Assembly: GCA_034387635.1 (NCBI GenBank)
Contig: JAOANU010000006.1
Coordinates: 930,001-994,000, forward strand
Length of the DNA stretch: 64,000 nucleotides
Source of the DNA: Rhodosporidiobolus odoratus
Taxonomy: Eukaryota; Basidiomycota; Microbotryomycetes; Sporidiobolales; Sporidiobolaceae
Direction of reading: 5' to 3'
Part shown: piece by piece, positions 1-10,829 of the stretch
How positions within the stretch are numbered: position 1 is the stretch's first letter
Layout of the letters: each line of letters begins with the position of its first letter
The notes under the pieces: generated by a model
Seen by the model: only the letters and a program-made list of their open reading frames with translations
Database searches by the model: none
Told to the model about the DNA's origin: nothing
Translations under genes and position numbers: made by a program

Positions 1-43
1 TGGGAGAATTGTGAGACAGTCCGTCGTACTACCTACACTTCCC

Positions 44-50
44 TATATAA
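44..50 (+). promoter_or_regulatory. possible TATA box near left edge
   Basis: The heptamer TATATAA lies about 30 bases before a pyrimidine-rich stretch that could be a transcription start on the plus strand. It is followed by a sequence with a good splice donor (GTAAGT at 115) and a CTAG acceptor-like end at 183. I see no convincing plus-strand reading frame after it, so the transcript, if any, may be non-coding or its coding part may not be recognised. Confidence 0.25.
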
Positions 51-81
51 CCTCGTCTTCCTTTCTTTCCTTTCTCTTCTT

Positions 82-183
82 CACCGTTCACACTTCGTTC
101 TCTCTCGCCTCTAGGTAAGTAGTCCTTTCTTAGTTAGCTGCTATACCATACACCGTTCACACTTTGTTCTCTCTCGCCTCTAG
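82..183. repeat. 33-bp direct repeat flanking an intron-like segment
   Basis: Bases 82-114 and 151-183 are the same 33-mer (one C/T difference), starting CACCGTTCACACTT and ending CGCCTCTAG. The first copy is followed at once by GTAAGTAG, a near-perfect donor, and the second copy ends in CTCTAG, a plausible acceptor. The 69-base unit between the two repeat ends therefore looks like a small intron whose acceptor-side exon copy duplicates the donor-side exon. The 36 bases between the copies are not repeated upstream, so this is not a simple 69-bp tandem duplication as it now stands. Confidence 0.6.
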
Positions 184-198
184 CGAGGCATCATATCG

Positions 199-606
199 CT
201 ACACCTGGGCCATCCTAGCCTCTTCCTGCTCAAAGCGCTGACGCCGAAGTTCAGCGGCCCGCCGGAAGTCGGCCGCCGCTTGCTCTCGACGAAGAACCGA
301 GTTGGCGGAACGGGCGGACGAAGCGACAGACAGCGCGCGCTCGCCTTGCCAAACGCCAGCGGTGTCGGACAAGACAGTATCAAGAAGGGGTGGTGACGCC
401 ATAGAGGACGAAGACGATGGAAGTGGGGGAAGTTGAGAGAATCGGGCGGAACGAGAGATTGACCGTTGGGCGGTGAGGAAGGTGTCAAGGTTGGAAGGCG
501 AGTACGATGGTGCTTGTTGGAAGCGTATCGAACGACGGGGAGGGGCCGGAGCGAGAGACGAGAGAGATGAAGTCGAAGAAGAGGAGGACGAAGAGGAGGT
601 GGCCAC
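199..606 (-). CDS. possible 3' exon of an unrecognised gene
   Basis: An open frame on the minus strand ends with a stop at 199-201. It encodes a Ser-rich stretch (a run of eight Ser), then a basic segment, then a charged C-terminal helix rich in Arg, Gln and Glu that ends in MAQV. The composition resembles the low-complexity coding style of neighbouring real genes. No convincing ATG opens it: the frame continues upstream of 606 to a TGA near 677, and no AG acceptor lies between that stop and the first codons. It could be a last exon joined to the gene at 721-1641, or a chance open frame. Function unknown. Confidence 0.25.
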   Translation of the reverse strand: MATSSSSSSSSTSSLSSLAPAPPRRSIRFQQAPSYSPSNLDTFLTAQRSISRSARFSQLPPLPSSSSSMASPPLLDTVLSDTAGVWQGERALSVASSARSANSVLRREQAAADFRRAAELRRQRFEQEEARMAQV

Positions 607-720
607 AGGAACCGGGGCGACCTCGGACTCGTCGGAATGGGAAGAAATGGCGGAAATCTCGGAGGGGTCCGAGCGAGATCAATCGAAACTCGACTGTTAA
701 AAAAGTGCTGGACGCCGACT

Positions 721-1641
721 TCAAGCTCGAGGCGAGGTCGGGTATCCGGCAAGGGGAGATGTTGGAGGAGTCGGTACTTGCTCTAGCTTCCCGTTACCGA
801 AGCAATCAACAGTGATTCGAGCCTAGTATTCGACAGAGATGGGGGGGAGGCGTAACGGTGAAGCCGGACTACAAAAAGATCCTTCCGCCAAGTCAACTTC
901 CACTGATCACTCAACATGTCCGAACCCACCGAGGAAGGACCGGCTGCGGGCCTATACAAGGGTAGGGTGAGCGTACAGGCTGAGGGAGCGAAAGGGACGA
1001 CTGAACAGCGGAAGAAAGGAAGAGATATGAAAGGAAAAGAGAAAACAAGACTTAGCTCATGGGGAGTAAGTCGTGCTCGTCGAGCCAGACGTAGCACTTC
1101 TTGACAAGCGGCGTCGACGAGGGCAGAAACCACATGGCGCATGCTTTTACCATCTGTCTCGACAAAATAACAGCTTCCATACTCTAGAAGCGACTCCATG
1201 ACGTAGTCGAGCGAGTCGCGGGAAAGAGTGGAAAAAAGAAAGGCCATTTCTTTCTTGCCGGAGGGATTTTTGAGGCGCATGTCGAGCTTCAGCTCGGTGC
1301 GAGCCGGTGCAGATGACGAAGCGCTCTCAATGAGCTGCTTGATGTGCGTAACCGAGGACTTGACGAAACAGGAAGGGAACACGGAGAGGAAGTAAGTAGG
1401 AGGTTTCAGGTAAGGCGCACTATCAGGCTGAAATGGCACTTACAACGGCACGTATAGCCTCCGTCTTGTAGTCCTGCACCATCCCGATCCTCTCTGCGCA
1501 ACTCTCGTCCAGCCTGCAGCGGAAAGCGACGGCGCGAACGAGGTCGGCGTACGAGGGTGGGTCTTCTTGGGAAAAGGCGAACGAGTACTCGGTCGACTCG
1601 TGATTGATACCAATCAAGACGGGTGTGTCGAGGGCGACCAT
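721..1641 (-). CDS. hypothetical protein, multi-exon
   Basis: I do not recognise this protein. The ATG at 1641 opens a 66-codon exon (1444-1641) starting MVALDTPVLIG. A GTAAGT donor follows, and the next exon, in the same phase, starts at 1358 after a CAAG acceptor; it contains SSVTHIKQLIES and later VMESLLEYGSCYFVETDG. This exon runs to about 1060, where its donor is unclear. A later piece (SDQWKLTWRKDLF) and a last exon beginning after CTAG near 824 (ARITVDCFGNG) reach a TGA at 721-723. Sequence quality is protein-like, with mixed hydrophobic and charged residues and no low-complexity runs in the first two exons. Exons 3 and 4 are tentative. The gene is divergent from pacC, sharing about 1 kb of upstream DNA. 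Confidence 0.4.
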
Positions 1642-2020
1642 CGTAAGAACTTCGGCGAGAGAGAGAGAGAGGCGGAAAAGAAGGAAGAAAGAAGGGCGAG
1701 AGGAGGACGGCGGGGGTCTGCGTTGACGATGTCGGATAGAGTCGGCACCGCAGGTCACGAAGCATCTCACCCGACTGACAATAGTGCTTTGACTGCAAGG
1801 CGCGGCGTTCTGTGCTGCGTGAGAAGAGGGAGACGCTTTTTCTTCTCTTTTCTTGTTTTGGTTTTCCCCTATCTCTCGAGGTCTCCACGACACAGGCAGT
1901 GCCAGGTAGAGCATCAGAGTCCTCGCAGAACCCTTTACTTTCACTGGGTCCAGATATCGACATATGACTCTGCCGCGCGAAGAGGTGAGGAAGTTGGTCG
2001 TGATCAAAATGCTTGAGAAT

Positions 2021-2031
2021 GCCAAGCCAAG
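2021..2031 (+). promoter_or_regulatory. two overlapping GCCAAG (PacC-type) sites
   Basis: GCCAAG occurs at 2021-2026 and again at 2026-2031, sharing one base. GCCARG is the known core target of PacC/Rim101 zinc fingers. The pair lies about 600 bases before the pacC start codon, in the divergent intergenic region, so self-regulation is possible. This is motif evidence only; a hexamer of this kind also occurs by chance. Confidence 0.4.
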
Positions 2032-2534
2032 ACCCAAGTCTTGGGAGTGTGCGTTCTCCTCGTCCACCTTTCCGCTCTGTCTGTACAGCTTCTACACGCT
2101 ACTCAAGGAAACCTTTACCGACTGACACCACCCCCGATCCCAACCTCGTAAGGCTCAATTCTCTCGTTGGTCCACGGCCTACCCGCCCTTCGACACCACC
2201 CCCACTACGCACCTAGCACGCCAGTAAGCTGCGCTAGCTCTCTACAGCGATACCTGAAGGCCGCCCCCTCCCTTGCACAAGCCGGAAGAGCGTGTTCCAG
2301 TGCCTCGGCGCACAAAAGGCTTCATTAGGTCGCAGGACGCCCGAAGGCTTGGAACGGCATAGGTGGCGTGGACGGCAGGGATGCAGGCTAGAGCCACGCG
2401 GAAGCACAGGCAGCAGTGACAAGACTGTACTGGCGCTGCTCCTGAGCTGCTGCACAGACTGCCTTTCGGCGACATAGCCGGTTCTCGACTTGCGGATACT
2501 GACAATTTCCTCTTTTGTCCCGTCTTTCCTAGGC

Positions 2535-2540
2535 GCCAAG
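2535..2540 (+). promoter_or_regulatory. GCCAAG (PacC-type) site near pacC start
   Basis: A third GCCAAG lies 92 bases before the pacC ATG, probably in the proximal promoter or 5' leader. Together with the pair at 2021-2031 it gives three matches to the PacC core in about 520 bases. Confidence 0.35.
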
Positions 2541-2631
2541 TCTTCACCAGTTCTCTTCGTCTCGTCCCGCACCTCTAGGGCTTTCGCAATCGATCAGCAA
2601 CGCTAGCCGTCACGAAGCGTCATCTAACACG

Positions 2632-5600
2632 ATGGCCAAGAAGGAGGAAAACGAAGAAAACATCTGCCACTGGAATGCGTGTGGCACTCAGTACGACACG
2701 GCAGAAGACCTCTTCAACCATGTCTGCAGCAACCACATCGGTACGTTCACACCTTGCTCATCCGCTTTGGAGCTGTCGTTGACTTCGTTCCCGTTTCCTC
2801 CGATCCTTCCTTTCCTCCATCTGGCCTCCTCAAAATCTCCCGCCCGCTCCCACTCCGCCGACATCGCCTTTTGCTTGGCGCATTGGCTCCTCCTGTCTCA
2901 CTAGGCCGGAAATCCGCCGGCACTCTCTCGCTCGAGTGCAAATGGACGGGCTGCCACGCCAAGGCTTCCAAGCGCGACCATCTCACCTCGCACTGCAGGG
3001 TGCACATTGCACTGAAGCCTCATGTCTGCACCGTACGTCAGATCAGTCTTACCGCCCTCAGCTCGTTTTGCTGACCTCGTGCTGGCCTTTTCGTAGATCT
3101 GCACCAAGGCTTTCAAGCGTCCGCAAGACTTGAAGAAGCACGAGAAGATTCACTCGGAGGACCACCATATGACATACAAGTCGCACAAAGCTGCAGTCGC
3201 CGCTGCTCAGGCCCAAGTCGCCCAGGCTACGGCTCTCCCCGCTCTGCCGTCTAGTATCGCTCCATCCTCCACTCCCGCTTTCCCCATGGTCGACGCTAAG
3301 GGCAACCCTGTCGCGACGCCTCAACTCCCCTTCCCCTTCGGCGGCGCAGGTCTTGCCGGCTACCCTTACCCGTACGCCTTCCTCCCCGGCCAAGCGCTTC
3401 CGGGTCAGGTCCCCGGCGTCGGCGTTCCCGGTGTAGACCAGCTCGCGCAACTCATCGCCCTCCAGACGCACCTCAACGCCCAGGCAGCGCAGGCCAGTTT
3501 CGCCGGAATGCCGGGCATGCAGGGCTTGGCGACTCTTCCTGGTCAGCCCGCGCCCCAGGCGTTCTACCCAGCGACGACACTCGGCGCCCAGGCTGCGGCG
3601 CTGAATGCGCAGGCGCTCTCGCCTTTCCTACAAGGGGGCGTGTTCCCCTTCGGCGCCACTAACGCGGCCTACAACTTCTCAGCGCCGCCGCCCTCCCAGC
3701 CAATCTACGCTCAACCTCTGCCTCAGCACTCCCAGCCGCAGCAGATGACACCGCCGGCGACCTCCTCACCCCCTCAGCCTCATACCAGCGGACTCTACCC
3801 ATCGCTGCCGGCGTCGTTGTACCCGAACACGAACGGGTCGAGCCTACTCCCTCCTCTCCCGTCCGTCGCTGTCAAGCACGAGACCGACCTCCCTTCTCCC
3901 GCCAACTCTGCTCGTTCGCACCACCCGAGCCCTTACTCGTCCTCCCTTTCTCCTGGCAACGTCCCGGGTCTCTCGCCGCCTTCCCTCTCTACCCCCGAGA
4001 ACAGCTTCTCCCCTTCGCCCTCTCTCGACCTCGATGCCGGCGTCCCCGGTATTGAGCACCGACGAAACTCGTCCATCTCGTCCGTCTCGCATGGTCCGCG
4101 CACGAATCATCATCAAGTCGCGGGCAAAAAACGCGCGTTTGACGAGGCGGCCGGGTCGTTCCTCGGCGACTTGCAAAACAAGCGTTTCGCCGATGCGCAG
4201 AGTATGACGGAGCAACTCGATGCGTTGAGCAGCTTCCTGCTGACGCCTGAGATGAGCACGGTGGGGCTCGCCCCGCTTAGTGCTGAAGCGAACGTTGGCG
4301 GTGCGGCGGAAGATTCAGGTTCGGGGTCGTCGGCGAGTGGGTCGGACTATGGTGCGGGAGGAAACAGCTTCGAGCGAGAGGAGGTCGACACGCTGAATCA
4401 GCTACTCTTGACGCTCAACCAGAGCCTCGACGATCCCAACTCGTCCGCGTCTTCCGGATCTACACCAGGCGGACTAGAGTTGCACAGCTCGTTGGCGGAT
4501 TTGACGGGTCCTTCACCCGCAGCGATGTACCCGCCTCACCCTGCTTCGATGCCGCCTCCCTCGAGTCTCGACTATCACTCGCTCTCTCAACTGCAGCACC
4601 GCCCGATCGCGGGTCTCCCTTCTTCCGCCGCCTATTCGAGCGCTCCCTCTTACAACACCACCTCCACCGGCTCTCTCTATCCCACTTTGCCCGCCTCCCT
4701 CGCATCCTCCTCGGTAGCTCGTCCAACCCCCGCTCCCATGTACTCTGGCATGTATGGCTACCCAGCTGCTCCCTTCTCCGGTGCCGAAGACCCGCTCAGC
4801 GGGGCTGGGTCTGCCCACCTTAGGCTGTCGAAGCCTACGGCGGCGCCGACGATCGCGAACGACTACAGGCCGACGCAGTACCACCACATGGCGAGGTTGC
4901 AGCGTGCCGCGCCTCTCCCGTCAGAGGTCGAGATCGGAAAAGTCGAGGAGGTCGAAGGACAGATGGATGTTGACGAGGACATGAAGGACGCGGCGGCGGC
5001 GTTGCTGATGGCTGCTGCCGGAGCAGGATCAGCTGGCAAGCCCAAGCCCAAGCTCCCATCTCTGGCTACTGCCCTTGGCGGAGAATCCGCTGGATCTCGT
5101 CTCCCACCGCTTCAACCGCCCTCACCTTCCTCAACTCGCCTCCCCTCGATCCGCAACCTTCTCTCATCCTCCGCTGCCGCTAGTAGTCAGTATGCTGTCC
5201 GATCTCGCAGCATGAGCGAAGACCCTTCCGCTTCCCCCACAAGCCCAGCGGCGTCCTTCTCCTTCTCCGCTTCGTACCCTCCCCCAGCAACTTCTTCAAC
5301 CGCTACTTCCTCCTCCTCTACCTCTCCCACCTCGACATCTTCCACCTCCATGTACCCCTCCCTCGCGTCTCTCACCTCCGCTTCCACCTCTTCCGTCCGT
5401 CCCGTCTCCGCCGGCGGAGTCGAACGCCTCACCCACCGCGTTCACAAGCTCCGCCTCCCTTCTACCTCGTCCACTCTCACAACCCTCGACGGCGGTGATC
5501 ACGACCTCGAACGTTCGAGCACTACCGCTTCTTCCTCCATTCTGGAGAGCGAAGCAGACTTGTCAGAGACGAGCGACGAGGGGGAGGATGAGGGGGAGGA

Positions 5601-6030
5601 GGAGTTTGAGGTACGTGGAGGAGGAGGGGGAGATCGAGAGGAGAGGAGGAAGAGTAGGCATAGGGATAAGAAGTCGAGGGTTGAGTCACCGGAACCTTAT
5701 CTTCAGCACGAGGGGATGTTGATGGCGGTCAAGGCGGAGGAAGAGGAGGAGGACGTTAAGCCGGTCCTAGAGGAGGACGCGGACGAGGAGGAAGAAGCCG
5801 AGCCGAAGGAGGAAGACGAAGTGACCCGACGAGCTCAACTCGAGTTCGATCAGGCCACGGCCCGTCGGCGCGCCACGCTCGCTTATCTGGTCATGTATGT
5901 CAACGCGACTTACCGGGCTCAGTTGGCGAAGAAGCAGGTTAAAGATGTGAGGAGGGCGATCGGTGGGAAGGGTGCGGGGCAGGCGCAAGCGAGAGGAGGA
6001 AGTGGGTTGAAGGAGGAAGTGGTGGCTTAG
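2632..6030 (+). CDS. pacC: PacC/Rim101 pH-response transcription factor
   Basis: This zinc-finger factor controls ambient-pH responses and is activated by Rim/Pal-pathway proteolysis. Exons: 2632-2740, 2905-3032 and 3097-6030; the phases join cleanly to give 1056 aa. Three C2H2 fingers are visible: C12/C17/H30/H35, C48/C53/H66/H70 and C78/C81/H94/H98. The family hallmarks SKRDHLTSH and [12 protein letters not shown] lie in fingers 2 and 3. The rest is Ser/Pro/Ala-rich with an acidic stretch before a basic C-terminus. Three YPXL motifs stand at residues 313 (YPSL), 607 (YPTL) and 832 (YPSL); YPXL/I is the known docking motif for PalA/Rim20 next to the processing site. The first two sit in near-identical YP[ST]LPASL contexts. 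Upstream GCCAAG sites suggest autoregulation (inference). Identity is secure; the functional status of the YPXL motifs is inferred. Confidence 0.93.
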
Positions 6031-6510
6031 GCGTTTTCCCTTTCTTTCTCGTCCTGTCTTTCGTTTTTTCCCCTCCCTTTCTTCGCCTTTCATCTCGTCG
6101 ACGAACCCTCTGTTCCTTCTCGGTCTGTACGTCTACCCCTCTTCGTATCCCTTTTGACTCGGTCGTACATCTTGTACTCTTCTTCTCGCTGGTTCGTCGT
6201 GCCTTCTCTTTCATTGTTTTCGACTACATAGCTTTTTGTACCTTCCCTCTGACGGCGTCACAGCTTACTTGTAACCGATGGACAATCTTACAGCGTGGAA
6301 TCTTCTCTTGCAAGATGAAGTCCGCGGGAGAAAAGACAAAAGGCTGAGCGAGAAAAGCGGCATCTGAGAAGGACGAAGCCTTAGCAGCGAAATCACGTGT
6401 CGGCGCAGAGAAGGGCAAGCGCAGTGAGACTGTTGCGAAGGGTATTTTGCACAACTTGAAACGAAAGTAGACGGAAGAAGAAAGAACGGGAGAGAAATAC
6501 CTACCCCCTT

Positions 6511-9500
6511 CTACGCGATCGCGTTCAAAACCAACTGAGCCGCCTCTTCCTTCTCCGCCCTCACCGTCAACTCCATCGTGACTCCCTGTCCCTGCGCAAA
6601 CGTCATCCTCGCTCTCGCCAAGACCTTCCCTCCACCTCCGACCACCAACCCTCCAAGGTTCAAAGTGTGAACCGTCGAACTAGCGGGGTTCTCCGACCCT
6701 CCCAGCGCCTCCATCCCAAGAATTTCGATGATCGACTGACAAGCCGACTGAAGTGACTCCAAGGCCGTCAACGCAAACGTCTCCTGAACGTTGGCTCCCG
6801 ACCTCAACCTGTCCCATTCCGTCGTAAACGCGGCATAACTGGGTTGGATGTAGTCTCCAGCTCCGACGTCGACCTCTTCGAGTTGATACTCGTCGTCGTA
6901 ACCGTCTTGTTCCGGTTCTCCCGATTCGGGATCGACTTCTTTAGAGAGGAATCTCAGAGTCGTGGTGAAGGATCCGGTGGGGTAGGGCCGAGACGTCGAA
7001 CGGGAGAAGGAGACGTAGACGATTCCTTCCGAATTGGGAGAGAGGGAGGCAACGGGAATTATAAAGTCCTCGACGAGCTGTTGATCCTCCTCCCCTTGTT
7101 CCTCCAACGTGGATTGCATCACGACGACGACATTCTCCAAGTGAACAGCTTCGACCGTGTTCTTGACATTGAATTGGAACACGACGTTGTGTGGGAACAC
7201 GTGTTTGACGGCCGAAACGACGTATTCCGTTTCGCGTTCGGTCAGTTCGACCGGTTTGGGCGAGGATTGGAGAACTTGACCGTACGAGGTGAATTCGGGG
7301 ACGGAGGAGAGTTGTTGCGCGTAGGCGGATTGGGTCTCGCTGGCCGAGGGGGCGGCACCGGGAGTACCAGGGGCGGGCGAGTCGGCTGCAGCCGAGACAG
7401 GGTCGGCAAAGTCCTTGCGAGAGCCTGTAGTAGCGACACAGACCGAGGGCTTTCAGCGTCCAGCCCGAGAAAAATTGGGAGAAGAAAGCAACTTGAAACG
7501 TACGCCTAGCCGTCTCCAGCGCCTGTTCCTTGCTAACCTTCGGCACAGCCTCAAAGTCAAACGGCTGCTCAGCCGCTTCCTGATCGGCGACATACGCCGC
7601 AAGCCTGGCTTCGAGCGCGTCGAGCGAAAAGGTCGAGTCGTCCCGAACAAAGGTGGTGGCGAGGGGTTCGTCGTTGAGGAGTTTGAGGTTGAAGGCGGCT
7701 CGGTCGCGGACTTCGTCGTCGACGTCGTCGAGGCAACTGATCAAGGGCGAGTCGGGATCGGAAAACATCAGGTCGTGATGGGTGAGTACGAGAACGGAAG
7801 TCAGCGCATGCGCCTTACAGTCGATGACGCACGCAGGAAGCAGGAGAATCAGGAGGATTCACTCACCGAGTCAACAAAACCTTGACGCTCTTCTTAACCG
7901 CCTGATCCTCGACATTGATTCCAAACTTTGCCAAACTACTCACCGCCGCGGCCCTGACGATCGCATTCTCGAGAATGACACGGTTGTAGATGTAGCGGAT
8001 GTATTTCGAAGGTTGAGGGGCTTTGGGACCTTCGACGCCGAGGAGGTGAAGGATTCGGACGGAGAGTTTGGTGAATTCGCAGTCTTCGATGAATTCGCAC
8101 AATTGGGCGAGAGCTGCGAAAACGGAGCGAGGTGATAGTAAGCATGTGCGAGCGAGTGAACGGCTCAAGCGAGAGGAGGGTCGGGGGACCAGAACGGAAA
8201 GTTGGGAACGCACCGGCCTCCTTGGAATCCCCGATGAACTTGATCATGTCAAAGATAGCCTCGACCACCGCCCTCTTAAACTCAAACCCCCCCTCATCCC
8301 TCAAAACCCCACTCAAAAAGTTAAGCATAACACTCTGCTTGGCCGGGAACTTGAGACACAAAGCCCTAATAGCACTAACCACGACCACCTTGAATTCGTC
8401 CGAGATCTCGCTCATAAAGGCCGAAATCTGTTTCATCAATCGGTCGACTGAAGCTTCGTTACCGGTTTTGAGGAGGGTCGTGATGGCAAAGGTGGCGACG
8501 GAACGGTTGTCGTCGTTGATGAGTTTTTCCATGTCGAGGTTGCAGACTTGAACCGAGTTGGGATGCGACTGAGCCAGCTTGGAGAGAGTCCGGATGGCGG
8601 CGAATTTGAGAGTAGGCTTGGGGGAGGTGAGGAAGAGTTGAAGGACTGGAGCAGAAGCGAGAGTTACAGTATGGGTCAGCAGAGGCGTCAGCGTACAGGA
8701 AGCATGTGAATGTGGAGGTGAGATGACATGAGGCAAGGGGACTGCAGACGCACCAGCAATAGGCCTCTGCAACTCGCTTGCACCAACACCCTTCATTTCG
8801 CAAATAGCACGAGCAGCTTCCAGGTCGACCATGTCGCTCTTGTGCTTGAGGTACGTCTCGATGAGCTCGTACATGGGGCGTTGGACGCTGTGCAAAAGGT
8901 CAGGATGCTGATCAACGTCTGTCGCGTACGAACCAGGGGAACAGGAAAGTGACGAGACGCACTTGGGGTCGTCCTCCATGACCTTGGCCGCGAACCTGAT
9001 GAGCATGCAGATAGCATAAGGACTCCTCAATACGCCCGGAGCGCCCTTACCACCAGTCAACCCCTGAATCATCTTTGTCACCGCCATCCTATCCCCCTGC
9101 CTGATGACATACAACAACCCAAGGGCATGGTACTGCACGATACTACTCGTGCTGGCCGGTGCCGCAAAGCCCTGTTGTTGGTACGAGGAACCGTAACCTG
9201 CCGAAGAAGCTGAAGGCTTGGATTGGACTGCTTCAGAGGCTTCGTTTGCCCAGCGTTTGATCACGTCACGGGCGACGGGGTGCAAGTGGTATGAGGAGAT
9301 TAGGGCTGCGGAGGAGATGGACGAGTTGCGGTCGACGATGGCGGCTTTGAAGAAGCGTTCGAGGCCGACGATCATGGAGCCCTGCGAAAGCGTACAGACC
9401 GAGTCAGCTTTACAGCTACAGCAACCACGACAGGGGACAATAGAGGTCGTAGGGGGGAGACCCACGTCGACAACCCTGCAGAGAGCCCTGATGGCGTTGG

Positions 9501-10067
9501 GTCGGTAGATGACTTCGAGGTTGGGTTGCATGTCCTTCATGATGGACGAGGTGACCATGAGGACGTCTTCGGCGACTTTTGAGAGCTCCTTGATGACGAG
9601 GTAGACCATTTGACGGAGAGCCGACTGAAAATACGGATAAGACGGCGAGGGGAAGTAACCAGGTCAGGTCTGTGGACTCGTCGGGAGAACGCGTATCAGG
9701 GCGAGGGAAAAGCGACTGACGTCCTTGTGCTGGAACAGCTTTGTGACGCCAAAGAACAAGGTGGTAGCCTCCTGAGTGCCAAAGGTCTCGCCGACGTTGA
9801 GAAGGTAGACAATTTTGGTCAAGAGGATGCGGCATTTCCTCGGGCTGATTGGGGTTTCGTTGAAGACGCGGGCTTCTTGGATGACAGTCTGCACAGGTGT
9901 GCGAGTCGGGGTCAGTAGGAGTCGCGAGGGGAGTGGGTGACGGGGGCAGGTGCCAGGTGGTGGGGACGTGTCGGGAATTGTCTAGAGAGCGAGGCGAGGG
10001 AGCGTACGGTCTTGTCCTGGAAGAATGATCCCATGCCAGTCTCGTCATCCTTTTTGAACTGAGCCAT
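6511..10067 (-). CDS. SEC21: coatomer subunit gamma (gamma-COP, Sec21)
   Basis: Gamma-COP is a large adaptor-like subunit of the COPI coat, acting in Golgi-to-ER and intra-Golgi transport. The first exon (10008-10067) reads [11 protein letters not shown] and the next ones (9721-9888, 9466-9624, 8963-9381) continue in phase with [22 protein letters not shown] and [12 protein letters not shown], all typical of the alpha-solenoid of Sec21. The HEAT-like trunk continues through about 7600; a short variable linker follows, then the gamma-appendage, ending with a stop at 6511-6513. About nine to ten exons give roughly 900 aa, close to yeast Sec21 (935 aa). Introns are short, with GTRNGT donors. The gene is divergent from the sulfate permease and convergent with pacC. 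No defects were seen; internal junctions around 8100-8250 and 7440-7500 are approximate. Confidence 0.93.
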
Positions 10068-10829
10068 GGCTGGTTGAACGGGTTGTGGTGGTTGAGGTGG
10101 TCGAGGTGGGAGCAGCGACGGAGGAAACAGATGGGTAGCAGCTAGCTGTACTTGGGACGGACTGTACTCGCTAGTCCTCGAGTGCTGCCGTTCTACGGTG
10201 CACGAGTCTAGCAACTGTGTGGGTTGACAATCTCACCTCGTCGTCGTCGATTCTCCATCTCGACCTCCTTCATCATCCACCAAACAAGACTCTTCTCACC
10301 TTCCTGTGTACACTCTGACGGGCCATTGACGCACATTGCCACTTGTACACACACTCTCTACTCAATCACCGTCATCTCGTTCATCCCCTTTCCCCTTCCC
10401 CTTTTCCTGTCAACATCTCGCCTTGTCTACTCTACAAGGCGCAACCACAGTCATTCCACTGGTCTATCCCCACACACCAAAGGTCTAGTCGAGCACGCTC
10501 ACCCTGCAATCATCAGCCCAGACCTCCGAGGCCCATCATCATCTCCGGACCAGTCTCCGTCCCTTGATGGTGTGCTTTCCCCGTTAATCGCACCTCGACA
10601 TGCTGCTGCGGCTCGCTTTGTCTCCGACATCGGCCAGGCGTGCTGGGCTCGCACAGATCTAAACTGCTTGCCCTCGTGCTCGCTAGCTTGCTTCCCTTTC
10701 CTGCGCTGCTTCCCTACTCTCCTCAGCTCCCGCCAAGCAAGACCCGTCGCCCCCACTTTGAGCCTTCTCACATCTAATCGGCTCAAACACCCGCCTCGCC
10801 ATCTCGTCTCCGAAGCGGACATTGCCATC
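10068..10829. other. divergent promoter region, SEC21/sulfate permease
   Basis: The 760 bases between two divergent start codons are CT-rich on the plus strand and contain several C-runs, which fits 5' leader sequence of the permease. Open frames here have no protein-like features. No tRNA or repeat was seen. Confidence 0.5.

Noticed and set aside
6844..7509. 221-codon plus-strand frame over SEC21
   Set aside because: Antisense shadow of the gamma-COP appendage; the minus strand has clear homology and splice structure.
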